Below are positions 12,967 through 28,831 of a DNA stretch of 64,000 nucleotides, piece after piece (the first letter of the stretch is position 1; the number at the start of each line of letters is the position of its first letter). The notes under the pieces are model-generated. The model ran no database searches and was not told the origin of the DNA. It saw nothing but the letters and a program-made list of their open reading frames with translations. The position numbers and the translations under genes are program-made. This DNA is from Crossaster papposus (taxonomy: Eukaryota; Echinodermata; Asteroidea; Velatida; Solasteridae): contig JBAIAA010000407.1 of the NCBI GenBank assembly GCA_037893245.1, positions 58,367-122,366 of the forward strand. The letters run 5' to 3'.

Positions 12967-15900
12967 GACATCTGAGCCACAATATTTCCAAATTTCTCAC
13001 TGGAAAAAAAACAAACTGTGAGACTCATTCGTCAGGACACTGGCGGAATAGGCCTATGAGGCAATACACGTGTACATCCATACACATAAGAAAACATGGC
13101 TGCGAATGAGGACAATTTTCTCGACATATATCTGAGCTGCGAGCCTCAACGTTGTTCGAGAATGAAGAGACACTCACTAGCTCGACATCCGAGCCAAAAT
13201 ATTGCCAAATTTCTCACTGGAAAAACAAACAAACTGGGAGACTCATGCGTCAGGATACTGGCGGCAGAGGCCTATGTGGCAATACACGTGTACATAAATA
13301 CACATCAAAAACATGGCTGCGAATGAGGATAATGTTCTCAACATATATCTGAGCTGCGAACATCAACGTTGTTCGAGAATGAAGAGACATTCACCACCTC
13401 CACATCTGAGCTAACACATCGCCAAAATTCTCACCGGAAGAAACCAAAACTTTGAGACTCATGCGTCAGGACACTGGCGGCAAAGGCCTATGAGTCAATA
13501 CACGTGTACATACATACATATCAGAACACATGGCTGCGAATGAGGATAATTTTCTCGACTGATATCTGAGCTGCGAACCTCAACGTTGTTGAAGATTGAA
13601 GAGACACTCACCAGCTCGACATCTGAGCCAAAATATTGCAAAATTTCTCACTGGAAAAAAACCAAACTGAGAGACTCATGCGTCAGGACACTGGCGGCAG
13701 AGGCCTATGTGGCAATACACGTGTACATAAATACACATCAAAAACATGGCTGCGAATGAGGATAATGTTCTCAACATATATCTGAGCTGCGAACATCAAC
13801 GTTGTTCGAGAATGAAGAGACATTCACCACCTCCACATCTGAGCTAACACATCGCCAAAATTCTCACCGGAAGAGACCAAAACTTTGAGACTCATGCGTC
13901 AGGACACTGGCGGCAAAGGCCTATGAGTCAATACACGTGTACATACATACATATCAGAACACATGGCTGCGAATGAGGATAATTTTCTCGACTGATATCT
14001 GAGCTGCAAACATCAACGTTGTTCGAGAATGAAGAGACATTCACCACCTCCACATCTGAGCTAACACATCGCCAAAATTCTCACCGGAAGAGACCAAAAC
14101 TTTGAGACTCATGCGTCAGGACACTGGCGGCATATGCCTATGTGACAATACACGTGTACATACATACACATAAGAAAACATGGCTGCGAATGAGGATAAT
14201 TTTCTCTACATATATCTGAGCTGCGAACCTCAACGTTGTTCGAGAATGAAGAGACACTCACCAGCTCGACATCCGAGCAAAAATATTGCCAAATTTCTCA
14301 CTGGAAAAAAACCAAACTGAGAGACTCATGCGTCAGGACACTGGCGGCATATGCCTATGTGGCACTACACGTGTACATATATACACATCAGAAAACATGG
14401 CTGCGAATGAGGATAATGTTCTCGACATATATCTGAGCTGCGAGCCTCAACGTTGTTCAAGAATGAAGAGACACTCACTAGCTCGACATCTGAGCCAAAA
14501 TATTGCCAAATTTCTCACGGGAACAAACCTAAACTGAGAGACTCATGCGTCAGGACACCGGCGGCATATGCCTATGTGGCACTACACGTGTACATACAAA
14601 CACATCAGAAAACATGGCTGCGAATGAAGATATTTTTCTCGACATATATCTGAGCTGCGAACCTCAACGTTGTTGGAGAATGAAGAGACATTCACCACCT
14701 CCACATCTGAGCTAACACATCGCCAAAATTCTCACCGGAAGAGACCAAAACTTTGAGACTCATGCGTCAGGACACTGGCGGCATATGCCTATGTGGCAAT
14801 ACACGTGTACATACATACATACACATAAGAAAACATGGCTGCGAATGAGGATAATTTTGTAGACATATATCTGAGCTGCGAGCCTCAACGTTGTTCGAGA
14901 ATGAAGAGACACTTACCAGCTCGACATCCGAGCCAAAATATTACCAAATTTCTCACTGGAAAAAACCCAAACTGAGAGACTCATGCGTCAGGATACTGGC
15001 GGCATAGGCCTATGAGGCAATACACGTGTACATCCATACACATAAGAAAACATGGCTGCGAATGAGGACAATTTTCTCGACATATATCTGAACTGCGAGC
15101 CTCAACGTTGTTCGAGAATGAAGAGACACTCACCAGCTCGACATCCGAGCCAAAATATTGCCAAATTTCTCACTGGAAAAACAAACAAACTGAGAGACTC
15201 ATGCGTCAGGACACTGGCGGCATATGCCTATGTGGCACTACACGTGTACATATATACACATCAGAAAACATGGCTGCGAATGAGGATAATGTTCTCGACA
15301 TATATCTGAGCTGCGAGCCTCAACGTTGTTTAAGAATGAAGAGACACTCACTAGCTCGACATCTGAGCCAAAATATTGCCAAATTTCTCACGGGAACAAA
15401 CCTAAACTGAGAGACTCATGCGTCAGGACACCGGGGGCATATGCCTATGTGGCACTACACGTGTACATACAAACACATCAGAAAACATGGCTGCGAATGA
15501 GGATAATTTTCTCGACTGATATCTGAGCTGCGAACCTCAACGTTGTTGAAGATTGAAGAGACACTCACCAGCTCGATATCTGAGACAAAATATTGCAAAA
15601 TTTCTTACTGGAAAAAAACAAACTGAGAGACTCATGCGTCAGGACACTGGCGGCATATGCCTATGTGACAATACACGTGTACATACATACACATCAGAAA
15701 ACATGGCTGCGAATGAGGATAATGTTCTCGACATATATCTGAGCTGCGAACCTCAACGTTGTTGGAGAATGAAGAGACATTCACCACCTCCACATCTGAG
15801 CTAACACATCGCCAAAATTCTCACCGGAAGAGACCAAAACTTTGAGACTCATGCGTCAGGACACTGGCGGCATATGCCTATGTGGCAATACACGTGTACA

Positions 15901-16329
15901 TACATACATACACATAAGAAAACATGGCTGCGAATGAGGACAATTTTCTCGACATATATCTGAGCTGCGAGCCTCAACGTTGTTCGAGAATGAAGAGACA
16001 CTCACCAGCTCGACATCCGAGCCAAAATATTGCCAAATTTCTCACTGGAAAAACAAACAAACTGAGAGACTCATGCGTCAGGATACTGGCGGCATAGCCC
16101 TATGTGGCAATACACGTGTACATACATACACATCAGAAAACATGGCTGCGAATGAGGATAATGTTCTCAACATATATCTGAGCTGCCAACCTCAACGTTG
16201 TTCGAGAATGAAGAGACATTCACCACCTCCACATCTGAGCCAACACATCGCCAAAATTCTCACCGGAAGAGACCAAACCTTTGAGACTCATGCGTCAGGA
16301 CACTGGCGGTATAGGCCTATGAGGCAATA

Positions 16330-18983
16330 CACGTGTACATACATACATATCAGAACACATGGCTGCGAATGAGGATAATTTTCTCGACTTATATCTGAGT
16401 TGCGAACCTCAACGTTGTTGGAGAATGAAGAGACACTCACCAGCTCGACATCTGAGCCAAAATATTGCAAAATTTTTCACTAGAAAAAAACCAAACTGAG
16501 AGACTCATGCGTCAGGACACTGGCGGCATATGCTTATGTGGCAATACACGTATACATACATACACATAAGAAAACATGGCTGCGAATGAGGATAATTTGC
16601 TCGACATATATCTGAGCTGCGAGCCTCAACGTTGTTCGAGAATGAAGAGACACTCACCAGCTCGACATCCGAGCCAAAATATTACCAAATTTCTCACTGG
16701 AAAAAACCCAAACTGAGAGACTCATGCGTCAGGATACTGGCGGCATAGGCCTATGTGGCAATACACGTGTACATACATACATACACATCAGAAAACATGG
16801 CTGCGAATGAGGATAATTTTCTCGACATATATCTGAGCTGCGAGCGTCAACGTTGTTCGAGAATGAAGAGAATCTCACCAGCTCGACATCCGAGCCAAAA
16901 TATTGCCAAATTTCTCACTGGAAAAAAACCAAACTGAGAGACTCATGCGTCAGGATACTGGCGGCATAGGCCTATGTGGCAATACACGTGTACATACATA
17001 CTCATCAGAAAACATGGCTGCGAATGAGGATAATGTTCTCGACATATGTCTGAGCTGCGAACCTCAACGTTGTTCGAGAATGAAGAGACATTCACCACCT
17101 CCACATCTGAGCTAACACATCGCCAAAATTCTCACCGGAAGAGACCAAAACTTTGAAACTCATGCGTCAGGACACTGGCGTCAAAGGCCTATGAGTCAAT
17201 ACACGTGTACATACATACATATCAGAAAACATGGCTGCGAATGAGGATAATTTTCTCGACATATATCTGAGCTGCGAGCCTCAACGTTGTTCGAGAATGA
17301 AGAGACACTCACCAGCTCGACATCCGAGCCAAAATATTACCAAATTTCTCAATGGAAAAAACCCAAACTGAGAGACTCATGCGTCAGGATACTGGCGGCA
17401 TAGGCCTATGTGGCAATACACGTGTACATACATACTCATCAGAAAACATGGCTGCGAATGAGGATAATTTTTTCGACATATATCTGAGCTGCGAGCGTCA
17501 ACGTTGTTCGAGAATGAAGAGAATCTCACCAGCTCGACATCCGAGCCAAAATATTGCCAAATTTCTCACTGGAAAAAAAACAAACTGAGAGACTCATGCG
17601 TCAGGATACTGGCGGCATAGGCCTATGTGGCAATACACGTGTACATACATACTCATCAGAAAACATGGCTGCGAATGAGGATAATGTTCTCGACATATAT
17701 CTGAGCTGCGAACCTCAACGTTGTTCGAGAATGAAGAGACATTCACCACCTCCACATCTGAGCTAACACATCGCCAAAATTCTCACCGGAAGAGACCAAA
17801 ACTTTGAAACTCATGCGTCAGGACACTGGCGTCAAAGGCCTATGAGTCAATACACGTGTACATACATACATATCAGAACACATGGCTGCGAATGAGGATA
17901 ATTTTCTCGACTTATATCTGAGTTGCGAACCTCAACGTTGTTGGAGAATGAAGAGACACTCACCAGCTCGACATCTGAGCCAAAATATTGCAACATTTTT
18001 CACTAGAAAAAAACCAAACTGAGAGACTCATGCGTCAGGACACTGGCGGCATATGCTTATGTGGCAATACACGTATACATACATACACATAAGAAAACAT
18101 GGCTGCGAATGAGGAAAATTTTCTCGACATATATCTGAGCTGCGAGCCTCAACGTTGTTCGAGAATGAAGAGACACTCACCAGCTCGACATCCGAGCCAA
18201 AATATTACCAAATTTCTCACTGGATAAAACCCAAACTGAGAGACTCATGCGTCAGGATACTGGCGGCATAGGCCTATGTGGCAATACACGTGTACATACA
18301 TACATACACATCAGAAAACATGGCTGCGAATGAGGATAATTTTCTCGACATATATCTGAGCTGCGAGCGTCAACGTTGTTCGAGAATGAAGAGAATCTCA
18401 CCAGCTCGACATCCGAGCCAAAATATTGCCAAATTTCTCACTGGAAAAAAACCAAACTGAGAGACTCATGCGTCAGGATACTGGCGGCATAGGCCTATGT
18501 GGCAATACACGTGTACATACATACTCATCAGAAAACATGGCTGCGAATGAGGATAATGTTCCCGACATATGTCTGAGCTGCGAACCTCAACGTTGTTCGA
18601 GAATGAAGAGACATTCACCACCTCCACATCTGAGCTAACACATCGCCAAAATTCTCACCGGAAGAGACCAAAACTTTGAAACTCATGCGTCAGGACACTG
18701 GCGTCAAAGGCCTATGAGTCAATACACGTGTACATACATACATATCAGAAAACATGGCTGCGAATGAGGATAATTTTCTCGACATATATCTGAGCTGCGA
18801 GCCTCAACGTTGTTCGAGAATGAAGAGACACTCACCAGCTCGACATCCGAGCCAAAATATTACCAAATTTCTCAATGGAAAAAACCCAAACTGAGAGACT
18901 CATGCGTCAGGATACTGGCGGCATAGGCCTATGTGGCAATACACGTGTACATACATACTCATCAGAAAACATGGCTGCGAATG
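16330..18983 (+). repeat. Higher-order duplication, 7 monomers (period 1523)
   Basis: About 16330-17460 recurs at about 17853-18983 with an offset of 1523 bp. Shared variants include TTTTTCACTAGAAAAAAACC, GCGAGCGTCAACG, AAGAGAATCTCACC and CATACTCATCAGAAAAC. A 3-monomer sub-duplication (offset ~650) lies inside, 16790-17115 against 17440-17766. Confidence 0.8.
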
Positions 18984-21900
18984 AGGATAATGTTCTCGAC
19001 ATATATCTGAGCTGCGAACCTCAACGTTGTTCGAGAATAAAGAGACAGTCACCAGCTCGACATCTGAGCCAAAATATTACCAAATTTCTCACTGGAACAA
19101 ACCTAAACTGAGAGACTCATGCGTCAGGAAACTGGCGGTATATGCCTATGTGGCACTACACGTGTACATACAAACACATCAGAAAACATGGCTGCGAATG
19201 AGGATAATGTTCTCGACATATATCTGAGCTGCGAACCTCAACGTTGTTCGAGAATGAAGAGACACTCACAAGCTCGACATCTGAGCCAAAATATTGCCAA
19301 ATTTCTCACTGGAAAAAAACCCAAGCTGTGAGACTCATGCTTCTGGACACTGGCGACATGATAATGTTCTCGACATGTATCTGAGCTGCGAACCTCAACG
19401 TTCTTCGAGAATGAAGAGACACTCACCAGCGCGACATCTGAGCCAAAATGTTGCCAAATTTCTCACTGGAACAAACCTAAACTGAGAGACTCATGCGTCA
19501 GGACACTGGCGGCATATGCCTATGTGGCACTACACATATACATACAAACACATCAGAAAACATGGCTGCGAATGAGGATATTTTTCTCGACATATATCTG
19601 AGCTGCGAACCTCAACGTTGTTCGAGAATGAAGAGACATTCACCACCTCCACATATGAGCTAACATATCGCCAAAATTCTCACCGGAAAAGACCACAACT
19701 TTGAGACTCATGCATCAGGACACTGGCGGCATAGGAATATGCGGCAATACATGTGTACACGCATAAACATAAGAAAACATGGCTGCGAATGAGGATAATG
19801 TTCTCAACATATATCTGAGCTGCGAACCTCAACGTTGTTCGAGAATGAAGAGACATTCACCACCTCCACATCTTAGCTAACACATCGCTAAAATTCTCAC
19901 CGGAAGAGACCAAAACTTTGAAACTCATGCGTCAGGACACTGGCGGCAAAGGCCTATGAGTCAATACACGTGTACATACATACATATCAGAAAACATGGC
20001 TGCGAATGAGGATAATTTTCTCGACATATATCTGAGCTGCGAGCCTCAACGTTGTTCGAGAATGAAGAGACACTCACCAGCTCGACATCCGAGCCAAAAT
20101 ATTACCAAATTTCTCAATTGAAAAAACCCAAACTGAGAGACTCATGCGTCAGGATACTGGCGGCATAGGCCTATGTGGCAATACACGTGTACATACATAC
20201 TCATCAGAAAACATGGCTGCGAATGAGGATAATGTTCTCGACATATATCTTAGCTGCGAACCTCAACGTTGTTCGAGAATGAAGAAACACTCACCAGCTC
20301 GACATCTTAGCCAAAATATTGCCAAATTTCTCACTGGAACAAACCTAAACTGAGAGACTCATGCGTCAGGACACTGGCGGCATAGACATATGAGGCAATA
20401 CACGTGTACATACATACACATAAGAAAACATGGCTACGAATGAGGATAATTTTGTTGACATATATCTGAGCTGCGAGCCTCAACATTGTTCGAGAATGAA
20501 GAGACACTCACCAGCTCGACATCCGAGCAAAAATATTGCAAAATGTCTCACTGGAAAAAAACCAAACTGAGAGACTCATGTCTCAGGATACTGGCGGCAT
20601 AGGCCTATGTCGCAATACACGTGTACATACATACACATCAGAAAACATGGCTGCGAATGAGGATAATGTTTTCGACATATATCTGAGCTGCGAACCTCAA
20701 CGTTGTTGGAGAATGAAGAAACACTCACCAGCTCGACATCTTAGCCAAAATATTGCCAAATTTCTCACTGGAACAAACCTAAACTGAGAGACTCATGCGT
20801 CAGGACACTGGCGGCATATGCCTATGTGGCAATACACGTGTACATACAAACACATCAGAAAACATGGCTGTGAATGAGGATATTTTTCTCGACATATATC
20901 TGAGCTGCGAACCTCAACGTCGTTGGAGAATGAAGAGACATTCACCACCTCCACATCTGAGCTACCATATCGCCAAAATTCTCACCGGAAGAGACCAAAA
21001 CTTTGAGAATCATGCGTCAGGCACACTGGCGGCATAGGCCTATGCGGCAATACACGTGTACACGCTTAAACATAAGAAAACATGGCTGCGAATGAGGATA
21101 ACTTGATGAACTTATATCTGAGCTGCGAACCTCAACGTTGTTCGAGAATGAAGAGACTCTCGCCAGCTCGACATCTGAGCGAAATTTGTTTTTCCAAATT
21201 TCTCACTGGAAAAAACTAAAACTGTGAAACTCATGCGTCCGGACTCTGGCGGCATAGACATATGAGGCAATACACGTGTACATACATACACATAAGAAAA
21301 CATGGCTACGAATGAGGATAATTTTGTCGACATATATCTGAGCTGCGATCCTCAACGTTGTTCGACAATGAAGAGACACTCACCAGCTCGACATCCGAGC
21401 CAAAATATTGCCAAATTTCTCACTAGAAAAAACCCAAACTGAGAGACTCATGCGTCAGGATACTGGCGGCATAGGCCTATGTGGCAATACACGTGTACAT
21501 ACATACACATCAGAAAACATGGCTGCGAATGAGGATAATGTTCTCGACATATATCTGAGCTGCGAACCTCAACGTTGTTGGAGAATGAAGAGACACTCAC
21601 CAGCTCGACATCTGAGACAAAATATTGCCAAATTTCTCACTGGAAAAAAACCAAACTGAGAGACTCATGCGTCAGGACACTGGCGGCATATGTCTATGTG
21701 GCAATACACGTGTACATACATACACATAAGAAAACATGGCTGCGAATGAGGATAATTTTCTCGACATATATCTGAGCTGCGAGCCTCAACGTTGTTCGAG
21801 AATGAAGAGACACTCACCAGCTCGACATCCGAGCCAAAATATTACCAAATTTCTCACTGGAAAACACCCAAACTGAGAGACTCATGCGTCAGGATACTGG

Positions 21901-22556
21901 CGGCATAGGCCTATGTGGCAATACACGTGTACATACATACACATAAGAAAACATGGCTGCGAATGAGGATAATTTTCTCGACATATATCTGAGCTGCGAG
22001 CCTCAACGTTGTTCGAGAATGAAGAGACACTCACCAGCTCGACATCCGAGCCAAAATATTGCCAAATTTCTCACTGGAAAAACAAACAAACTGAGAGAAT
22101 CATGCGTCAGGATACTGGCGGCATATGCCTATGTGGCAATACACGTGTACATACATACACATAAGAAAACATGGCTGCGAATGAGGATAATTTTCTCGAT
22201 ATATATCTGAGCTGCGAGCCTCAACGTTGTCCGAGAATAAAGAGACACTCACCAGCTCGACATCCGAGCCAAAATATTACCAAATTTCTCACTGGAAAAC
22301 ACCCAAACTGAGAGACTCATGCGTCAGGATACTGGCGGCATAGGCCTATGTGGCAATACACGTGTACATACATACACATCAGAAAACATGGCTGCGAATG
22401 AGGATAATGTTCTCGACCTATATCTGAGCTGCCAGCCTCAACGTTGTTCGAGAATGAAGAGACACTCACCAGCTCAACATCCGAGCCAAAATATTGCCAA
22501 ATTTCTCACTGGAAAAACAAACAAACTGAGAGACTCATGCGTCAGTATACTGGCGA

Positions 22557-23804
22557 TGTCACAAATCCAGGTCCCCCCTACCCTCTCACACGCAATGTGC
22601 ACCCGGTCTCATCATTTTTGACTCTCGGACATAAATCAAAGTAAGCAAAGTATACAATAATTATACCAATATTTAGTTACAATATCTACACTATAACAAA
22701 ATAAAGAGGTACGAGTAAGATGTATAGCCAATTGGATTACCAGGCTATCTAATCCAATTCAACCAAAGTCGAACAAAATACAAAAATAAATACATGTGTT
22801 CCACAAGCTCTAAAATGATTATACACGTAGTGTACAAAAACTTTACATTGATTAATACCCTCGGGTATTATAATAATGGGTTATCGTACACAACTTATTG
22901 AACAGTTCACTTTCGGTGAGCCTCCGACTAGCGGTTCATATCCTGGCACAGTTATACCCCGGCGCGGCGTGATGGCTGTGGTACCAGCTACGAGGGGCAA
23001 ATGTCCATGGCCGTATGCCTAGCTATGCGGCGAGGCAATGGAGTGGTCTCCACCAAAACGTGCAAAATGTAAATCAGTTAGGAGTGAACATCATCAGGAC
23101 TGAACGTGGTTTGTAAAACTCCACAGTAAGGAGCCCTGCAAATGTTAAATACAATAATAAAAACCCATCCTAGGATTTCCAATCAAAAGATTACGAAATC
23201 AATGTCAATCCACCCAAAGGGCGTGTCTTCGAATCAGATTTGCAATACATCAAAAATGACATTCATTGATCTCTAAAATGAAGTAATATAATAAAATTAA
23301 TAAGAAAACCAATTAAACAAAACTTACAGTATATACTGGCTCCTACTACTTAAAAAACGCCGTCAAGGGGTGCAAATACACTGACAATGCAGCTAACTAA
23401 TATTTCCTCAGCTACCGCTGAAAATCGGGCTATCGCCAACTCGGGATTATTCAGATCCACCAACAGAACTTAGCAAAATTAAGCTAGGTACAGGAGCTAT
23501 CGCTCGGTCATGTATACGTGCTATCGCACTTCAGGCCTGTCTGCCTCTCCACCAAAAACGCCCCTCAATTTACAACACCCGATGTACATGTACTGTGTAC
23601 ACCCCAGTGAGCCAGTATTCAAATGCTAATTAACACCTTACAAAGTTAATACCCACAGTGCACACGGGCGTGAACAATACAAGACCCCACCCTGCTTTGC
23701 ATAATATGTACATATAAGGTAATTAGGTCAGACTTATTAACATGTAGTTGAAAAAACTATAGCAAACATACACTTGGCGTAAAATATCGCCCTCAACTGT
23801 GACA
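22557..23804. mobile_element. Probable solo LTR, 1248 bp
   Basis: Non-satellite segment inserted in a monomer. It starts TGTCACA and ends TGTGACA, so it has TG...CA ends and a 7-bp terminal inverted repeat. It is flanked by GGCGA on both sides (22552-22556 and 23805-23809); removing the segment and one GGCGA rejoins a normal monomer (ACTGGCGACATAGGCC). A 5-bp target duplication with TG...CA ends and no coding capacity fits a solo LTR left by recombination of a full element. I see no related LTR elsewhere in the window; it is not the LTR of the 28832-36714 element. Orientation is not determined. A short non-autonomous DNA element is the alternative. Confidence 0.75.
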
Positions 23805-26800
23805 GGCGACATAGGCCTATGTGGCAATACACGTGTACATACATACACATCAGAAAACATGGCTTCGAATGGGGATAATGTTCTCGACATATATCTGAGC
23901 TGCGAACCTCAACGTTGTTCGAGAATGAAGAGACATTCATCACCTCCACATCTGAGCTAACACATCGCCAAAATTCTCACCGGAAGAGACCAACACTCTG
24001 GGACTCATGTGTCAGGACACTGGCGGCATAGGCCTATGAGGCAATACATGTGTACATACATACACATAAGAAAACATGGCTACGAATGAGGATAATTTTG
24101 TCGACATATATCTGAGCTGAGAGCCCCAACGATGTTTGAGAATGAAGAGACACTCACCAACTCGACATCCGAGCCAAAATATTGCCAAATTTATCACTGG
24201 AAAAAAACCAAACTGAGAGACTCATGCGTCAGGACACTGGCGGCATATGCCTATGTGGCAATACACGTGTACCTACAAACACATCAGAAAACATGGCTGC
24301 GAATGAGAATATTTTTCTCGACATATATCTGAGCTGCGAACCTCAACGTTGTTAGAGAATGAAGAGACCCTCACCACCTCCATATCTGAGCTAACATATT
24401 GCCACAATTCTCACCGGAAGATACCAAAACTGTGAGACTCATGCGTCAGGACACTGGCGGCATAGGCCTATGAGGCAATACACGTGTGCATACATACACA
24501 TAAGAAAACATGGCTACGAATGCGGATAACTTTGTCGACATATATCTGGGCTGCGAGCCTCAACGTTGTTCGAGAATGAAGAAACACTCACCAGCTCGAC
24601 ATCCGAGCCAAAATATTGCAAAATTCCTCACTGGAAAAAAACCAAACTGAGAGACTCCTGCGTCAGGATACTGGCGGCATAGGCCTATGTGGCAATACAC
24701 GTGTACATACATACACATCAGAAAACATGGCTGCGAATGAGGATAATGTTCTCAACATATATCTGAGCTGAGAGCCCCAATGATGTTTGAGAATGAAGAG
24801 ACACTCTCCAACTCGACATCCGAGCCAGAATATTGCCAAATTTATCACTGGAAAAAAACCAAACTGAGAGACTCATGCGTCAGGACACTGGCGGCATATG
24901 CCTATGTGGCAATACACGTGTACCTACAAACACATCAGAAAACATGGCTGCGAATGAGGATACTTTTCTCGACATATATCTGAGCTGCGAACCTCAACGT
25001 TGTTAGAGAATGAAGAGACCCTCACCACCTCCACATCTGAGCTAACATATTGCCACAATTCTCACCGGAAGATACCAAAACTGTGAGACTCCTGCGTCAG
25101 GACACTGGCGGCATAGGCCTATGAGGCAATACACGTGTACATACATACACATAAGAAAACATGGCTACGAATGCGGATAACTTTGTCGACATATATCTGG
25201 GCTGCGAGCCTCAACGTTGTTCGAGAATGAAGAGACATTCACCACCTCCACATCTGAGCTAACACATCGCCAAAATTATCACCGGAAGAGACCAAAACTT
25301 TGAGACTCATGCGTCAGGACACTGGCGGCATAGGCCTATGTGGCAATACACGTGTACATACATACATATCAGAACACATGGCTGCGAATGAGGATAATTT
25401 TCTCGACTTATATCTGAGCTGCAAACCTCAACGTTGTTGGAGAATGAAGAGACACTCACCAGATCGACATCTGAGCCAAAATATTGCAAAGTTTCTCACT
25501 GGAAAAAAAACAAACTGAGAAACTCATGCGTCAGGACACTGGCGGCATATGCATATGTGGCAATACACGTGTACATACATACACATAAGAAAACATGGCT
25601 GCGAATGAGGATAATTTTCTCGACATATATCTGAGCTGCGAACTTCAACGTTGTTCGAAAATGAAGAGACACTCACCAGCTCGACATCTGAGCCAAAATA
25701 TTGCCAAATTTCTTACAGGAGCAAACCTAAACTGAGAGACTCATGCGTCAGGACACTGGCGGCATATGCCTATGTGGCACTACACGTGTACATACAAACA
25801 CATCAGAAAACATGGCTGCGAATGAGGATATTTTTCTCGACATATATCTGAGCTGCGAACCTCAACGTTGTTCGAGAATGAAGAGACACTCAACAGCTCG
25901 ACATCTGAGCCAAAATATTGCCAAATTTCTCACTGGAACAAACATAAACTGAGAGACTCATGCGTCAGGACACTGGCGGCATATGCCTATATGGCACTAC
26001 ACGTGTACATACTAACACATCAGAAAACATGGCTGCGAATGAGGATATTTTTCTCGACATATATCTGAGCTGCGAGACTCAACGTTGTTCGAGAATGAAG
26101 AGACACTCACCAGCTCGACATCCGAGCCAAAATATTGCCAAATTTCTCACTGGAAAAAACCAAACTATGAGACTCATGCTTCTGGACACTGGCGACATAA
26201 GCCTATGCGGCAATACACGTGTACACGCATAAACATAAGAAAACATGGCTGCGAATGAGGATAATTTTATGAACTTATATCTGAGATGCGAACCTCAACG
26301 TTGTTCGAGATTGAAGTGACACTCGCCAGCTCGACATCTGATCCAAAATATTGCCAAATTTCTCACTGAAAAAAACCCAAACTGTGAGACTCATGCGTCA
26401 GGACACTGGCGGCATAGGCCTATGCGGCAATACACGTGTACACGCATAAACATCAGAAAACATGGCTGCGAATGAGGATATTTTTCTCGACATATATCTG
26501 AGCTGCGAACCTCAACGTTGTTCGAGAATGAAGAGACACTCAACAGCTCGACATCTGAGCCAAAATATTGCCAAATTTCTCACTGGAACAAACATAAACT
26601 GAGAGACTCATGCGTCAGGACACTGGCGGCATATGCCTATGTGGCACTACACGTGTACATACAAACACATCAGAAAACATGGCTGCGAATGAGGATATTT
26701 TTCTCGACATATATCTGAGCTGCGAGACTCAACGTTGTTCGAGAATGAAGAGACACTCACCAGCTCGACATCCGAGCCAAAATATTGCCAAATTTCTCAC

Positions 26801-28831
26801 TGGAAAAAACCAAACTATGAGACTCATGCTTCTGGACACTGGCGACATAAGCCTATGCGGCAATACACGTGTACACGCATAAACATAAGAAAACATGGCT
26901 GCGAATGAGGATAATTTTATGAACTTATATCTGAGATGCGAACCTCAACGTTGTTCGAGATTGAAGTGACACTCGCCAGCTCGACATCTGATCCAAAATA
27001 TTGCCAAATTTCTCACTGAAAAAAACCCAAACTGTGAGACTCATGCGTCAGGACACTGGTGGCATATTCATATGTGGCAATACACGTGTACATACATACA
27101 CATAAGAAAACATGGCTGCGAATGAGGATAATTTTCTCGACATATATCTGAGCTGCGAACTTCAACGTTGTTCGAGAATGAAGAGACACTCACCAGCTCG
27201 ACATGTGAGCCAAAATATTGCCAAATTTCTCACAGGAACAAACCTAAACTGAGAGACTCATGCGTCAGGACACTGGCGGCATATGCCTATGTGGCACTAC
27301 ACGTGTACATACAAACACATCAGAAAACATGGCTGCGAATGAGGATATTTTTCTCGACATATATCTGAGCTGCGAGCCTCAACGTTGTTCGAGAATGAAG
27401 AGACATTCACCACCTCCACATCTGAGCTAACACATCGCCAAAATTCTCACCGGAAGAGACCAAAACTTTGAGACTAATGCGTCAGGACCCTGGCGGCATA
27501 GGCCTATGTGGCAATACACGTGTACATACATACACATAATAAAACATGGCTGCGAATGAGGATAATTTTCTCGACATATATCTGAGCTGCGAGCCTCAAC
27601 GTTGTTCGAGAATGAAGAGACACTCACCAGCTCGACATCCGAGCCAAAATATTGCCAAATTTCTCACTGGAAAAACAAACAAACTGAGAGACTCATGCGT
27701 CAGGATACTGGCGGCATAGGCATATGTGGGAATACACGTGTACATACATACACATCAGAAAACATGGCTGTGAATGAGGATAATGTTCTCAACATATATC
27801 TGAGCTGCGAACCTCAACGTTGTTCGAGAATGAAGAGACATTCACCACCTCCACATCTGAGCTAACACGTCGCCAAAATTCTCACCGGAAGAGACCAAAA
27901 CTTTGAGACTAATGCGTCAGGACACTGGCGGCCTAGGCCTATGAGGCAATACACGTGTACATACATACATATCAAAACACATGGCTGCGAATGAGGATAA
28001 TTCTCTCGACTTAAATCTGGGCTGCGAACCTCAACGTTGTTGGAGAATGAAGAGACACTCACCAGATCGACATCTGAGCCAAAATATTGCAAAGTTTCTC
28101 ACTGGAAAAAACCCAAACTGAGAAACTCATGCGTCAGGACACTGGTGGCATATTCATATGTGGCAATACACGTGTACATACATACACATAAGAAAACATG
28201 GCTGCGAATGAGGATAATTTTCTCGACATATATCTGAGCTGCGAACTTCAACGTTGTTCGAGAATGAAGAGACACTCACCAGCTCGACATCTGAGCCAAA
28301 ATATTGCCAAATTTCTCACAGGAACAAACCTAAACTGAGAGACTCATGCGTCAGGACACTGGCGGCATATGCCTATGTGGCACTACACGTGTACATACAA
28401 ACACATCAGAAAACATGGCTGCGAATGAGGATATTTTTCTCGACATATATCTGAGCTGCGAGCCTCAACGTTGTTCGAGAATGAAGAGACATTCACCACC
28501 TCCACATCTGAGCTAACACATCGCCAAAATTCTCACCGGAAGAGACCAAAACTTTGAGACTAATGCGTCAGGACACTGGCGGCATAGGCCTATGAGGCAA
28601 TACACGTGTACATACATACATATCAAAACACATGGCTGCGAATGAGGATAATTCTCTCGACTTAAATCTGGGCTGCGAACCTCAACGTTGTTGGAGAATG
28701 AAGAGACACTCACCAGATCGACATCTGAGCCAAAATATTGCAAAGTTTCTCACTGGAAAAAAAACAAACTGAGAAACTCATGCGTCAGGACACTGGTGGC
28801 ATATTCATATGTGGCAATACACGTGTACATA
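23805..28831 (+). repeat. 217-bp satellite array, block III
   Basis: About 23 monomers between the solo LTR and the Gypsy element. Local 3-monomer duplications are clear: 24121-24580 against 24772-25232 (offset 651, both carrying CTGAGAGCCCCAA), about 25800-26390 against 26450-27050 (offset 650, both with GCGAGACTCAACG), and 27862-28136 against 28513-28800 (offset 651). A 5-monomer relation (offset 1086) links 27058-27470 and 28144-28556 through GGTGGCATATTCATATG. Confidence 0.95.

Larger units (their letters stand above)
680..22556 (+). repeat. 217-bp satellite array, block II (~100 monomers)
   Basis: Continuous head-to-tail monomers with the landmarks described for block I. Spacing between equivalent points is 216-218 bp (for example 1020 to 1237 and 14236 to 14453 are both 217). 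Types A and B and a variant with TTTTATGAACTTATATC after the ATGGCTGCGAATGAG segment are interspersed irregularly. Because 217 is 1 modulo 3 the reading frame rotates each unit, so the short ORFs here end within one or two monomers and are not counted as genes. The block ends at the GGCGA target site of the 22557-23804 insertion. Confidence 0.97.
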
